DNA of 38,693 bases. It comes from Lentisphaeria bacterium UBA1791. Lineage in GTDB: Bacteria; Verrucomicrobiota; Lentisphaeria; Victivallales; Victivallaceae. Positions 38,301 to 38,693 of this stretch are shown here, piece by piece. A program made the translations under genes and the position numbers. The stretch lies in contig DCFZ01000032.1 in the NCBI GenBank assembly GCA_002314455.1, forward strand, positions 1 through 38,693, written 5' to 3'. How positions within the stretch are numbered: the stretch's first letter is position 1; each line of letters opens with the position of its first letter. The notes beneath the pieces are model-generated. The model was given only the letters and a program-made list of their open reading frames with translations, was not told where the DNA came from and did not search any database.

Positions 38301-38525
38301 GGCTCGCGGCGATGCCGCGATATGGGCGCGAGCCGAGGGGACAGCGCATTGCGCTTTCCCCTCGGGCACCCTTTTGCTTGTGGCGACGCGGGCGTCTCGA
38401 ATAGTTCCCCGCTGATTTGCCGCGGGCTGCGTTCGGGGCGAAGCCCCTCACTCGCGCCCTTAATGCTCGTCTTCAGTCGCCGCTTCGCAAATTATGCTCG
38501 CGCCATTTTGCCGATGGCAAAATGG
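38301..38525. repeat. Cluster of perfect hairpins, non-coding
   Basis: Successive inverted repeats: GGCTCGCG/CGCGAGCC (38301-38334) with an inner CGCGGC/GCCGCG; GAGGGGA/TCCCCTC (38335-38363) with an inner AGCGC/GCGCT; GACGC/GCGTC (38385-38396); GGGGC/GCCCC (38435-38447); and CCATTTTGCC/GGCAAAATGG (38503-38525). No T-runs follow. The density suggests REP-like elements or a structured RNA. No gene can be supported from 37752 to the right edge at 38693. Confidence 0.65.
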
Positions 38526-38604
38526 TCCGCTCCATATCAGACTGCGCGCTCACGGGCAACCCGTTCGCATCATGATCAAGCCAAACGCTGGTATAATGCC
38601 TTTT

Positions 38605-38618
38605 CATCTCTCATCTCT
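38605..38618. repeat. Second site of the CATCTCT repeat
   Basis: Two CATCTCT units after TTTT, the same context as 38232-38249. Together with the first site it brackets the hairpin cluster. Confidence 0.7.
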
Positions 38619-38693
38619 ATTTACCCCTTAAAATCTCCTGCGGCACCGGGTGCGGCGCCGCCCCGCTACGCGGCTTCGGTCGATTTTCGGGGG

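Noticed and set aside
38263..38451. 62-codon minus-strand frame in the hairpin field
   Set aside because: It consists of inverted-repeat DNA read through, has no ribosome-binding site, and such frames arise from repetitive elements.
1..38693. tRNA, rRNA and known riboswitches
   Set aside because: Scanning both strands by eye showed no T-arm consensus (GGTTCGAATCC-like) with a matching cloverleaf, no rRNA segments and no recognisable riboswitch core. A covariance search would be decisive.

Overview
The window looks like a chromosomal segment of a Gram-negative bacterium of the Verrucomicrobiota/Lentisphaerota (Victivallis-like) type. This is inferred from the mix of gene types: a Kdo transferase, RND export and lipoproteins (outer membrane), beta-helix glycosidases of the GH141 type, sodium-dependent NSS symporters, Sel1-repeat proteins, and a high-GC coding style with AT-rich promoters. 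No ribosomal RNA or other phylogenetic marker is present, so the assignment is tentative. I saw no tRNA, rRNA, CRISPR array, insertion sequence or prophage.

Layout. (1) 1-1031: the end of a protein that starts outside the window, then three tiny cysteine-containing peptide genes (41, 42 and 47 codons) sharing a Y-x-K-P leader-like motif and a C-Y-[IV]-D-C core, closed by a strong terminator. This is the most novel-looking item and resembles a multi-precursor RiPP (modified peptide) locus whose enzymes would lie upstream. (2) 1043-2257: a membrane protein and rsmG with their own promoter. (3) 8622-2254, minus strand: a translationally coupled operon of two paralogous beta-helix glycosidases (one exported and fused to an SGNH esterase) and an NSS symporter. 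(4) 8773-11149: a secreted LolA-like/coiled-coil protein and a zinc-ribbon Sel1 membrane protein. (5) 16134-11155, minus strand: a TetR regulator, RND adaptor and RND pump, with a palindromic operator candidate inside the promoter; a second NSS symporter is divergent. (6) 17656-17929: two terminators and a Sel1-like fragment. (7) 20618-17930: argH, a TSCPD protein and a GH29-like glycosidase in one coupled operon; then tmk-holB. (8) 22389-26330: a stand-alone AICAR transformylase, a TPR membrane protein, a TrmH methyltransferase and a WecA-like transferase, ending in a terminator shared with a convergent ferredoxin gene. (9) 28701-26616: an MFS transporter coupled to a secreted lectin-fold protein. 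(10) 31956-28753: a 1067-residue secreted multidomain glycosidase-like protein; a divergent M28 peptidase follows. (11) 33490-33746: a small, apparently frameshifted gene. (12) 33858-37751: ptsH-ptsI, a deoxyribosyltransferase-like protein and waaA. (13) 37746-38693: no genes, but two tandem copies of a 228-bp element, a heptanucleotide repeat and a field of perfect hairpins.

Carbohydrate use is the main theme of the accessory genes: GH141-like, GH29-like, SGNH esterase and TIM-barrel glycosidase candidates with symporters of several families, plus HPr and enzyme I without any EII component here. Most inferred promoters have a TTGnnn -35, a 16-17 bp spacer and a -10 of the form TATATT or TATGTT, and many operons use ATGA or TAATG stop/start overlaps. 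All functions are inferred from recognisable motifs; no searches were run.
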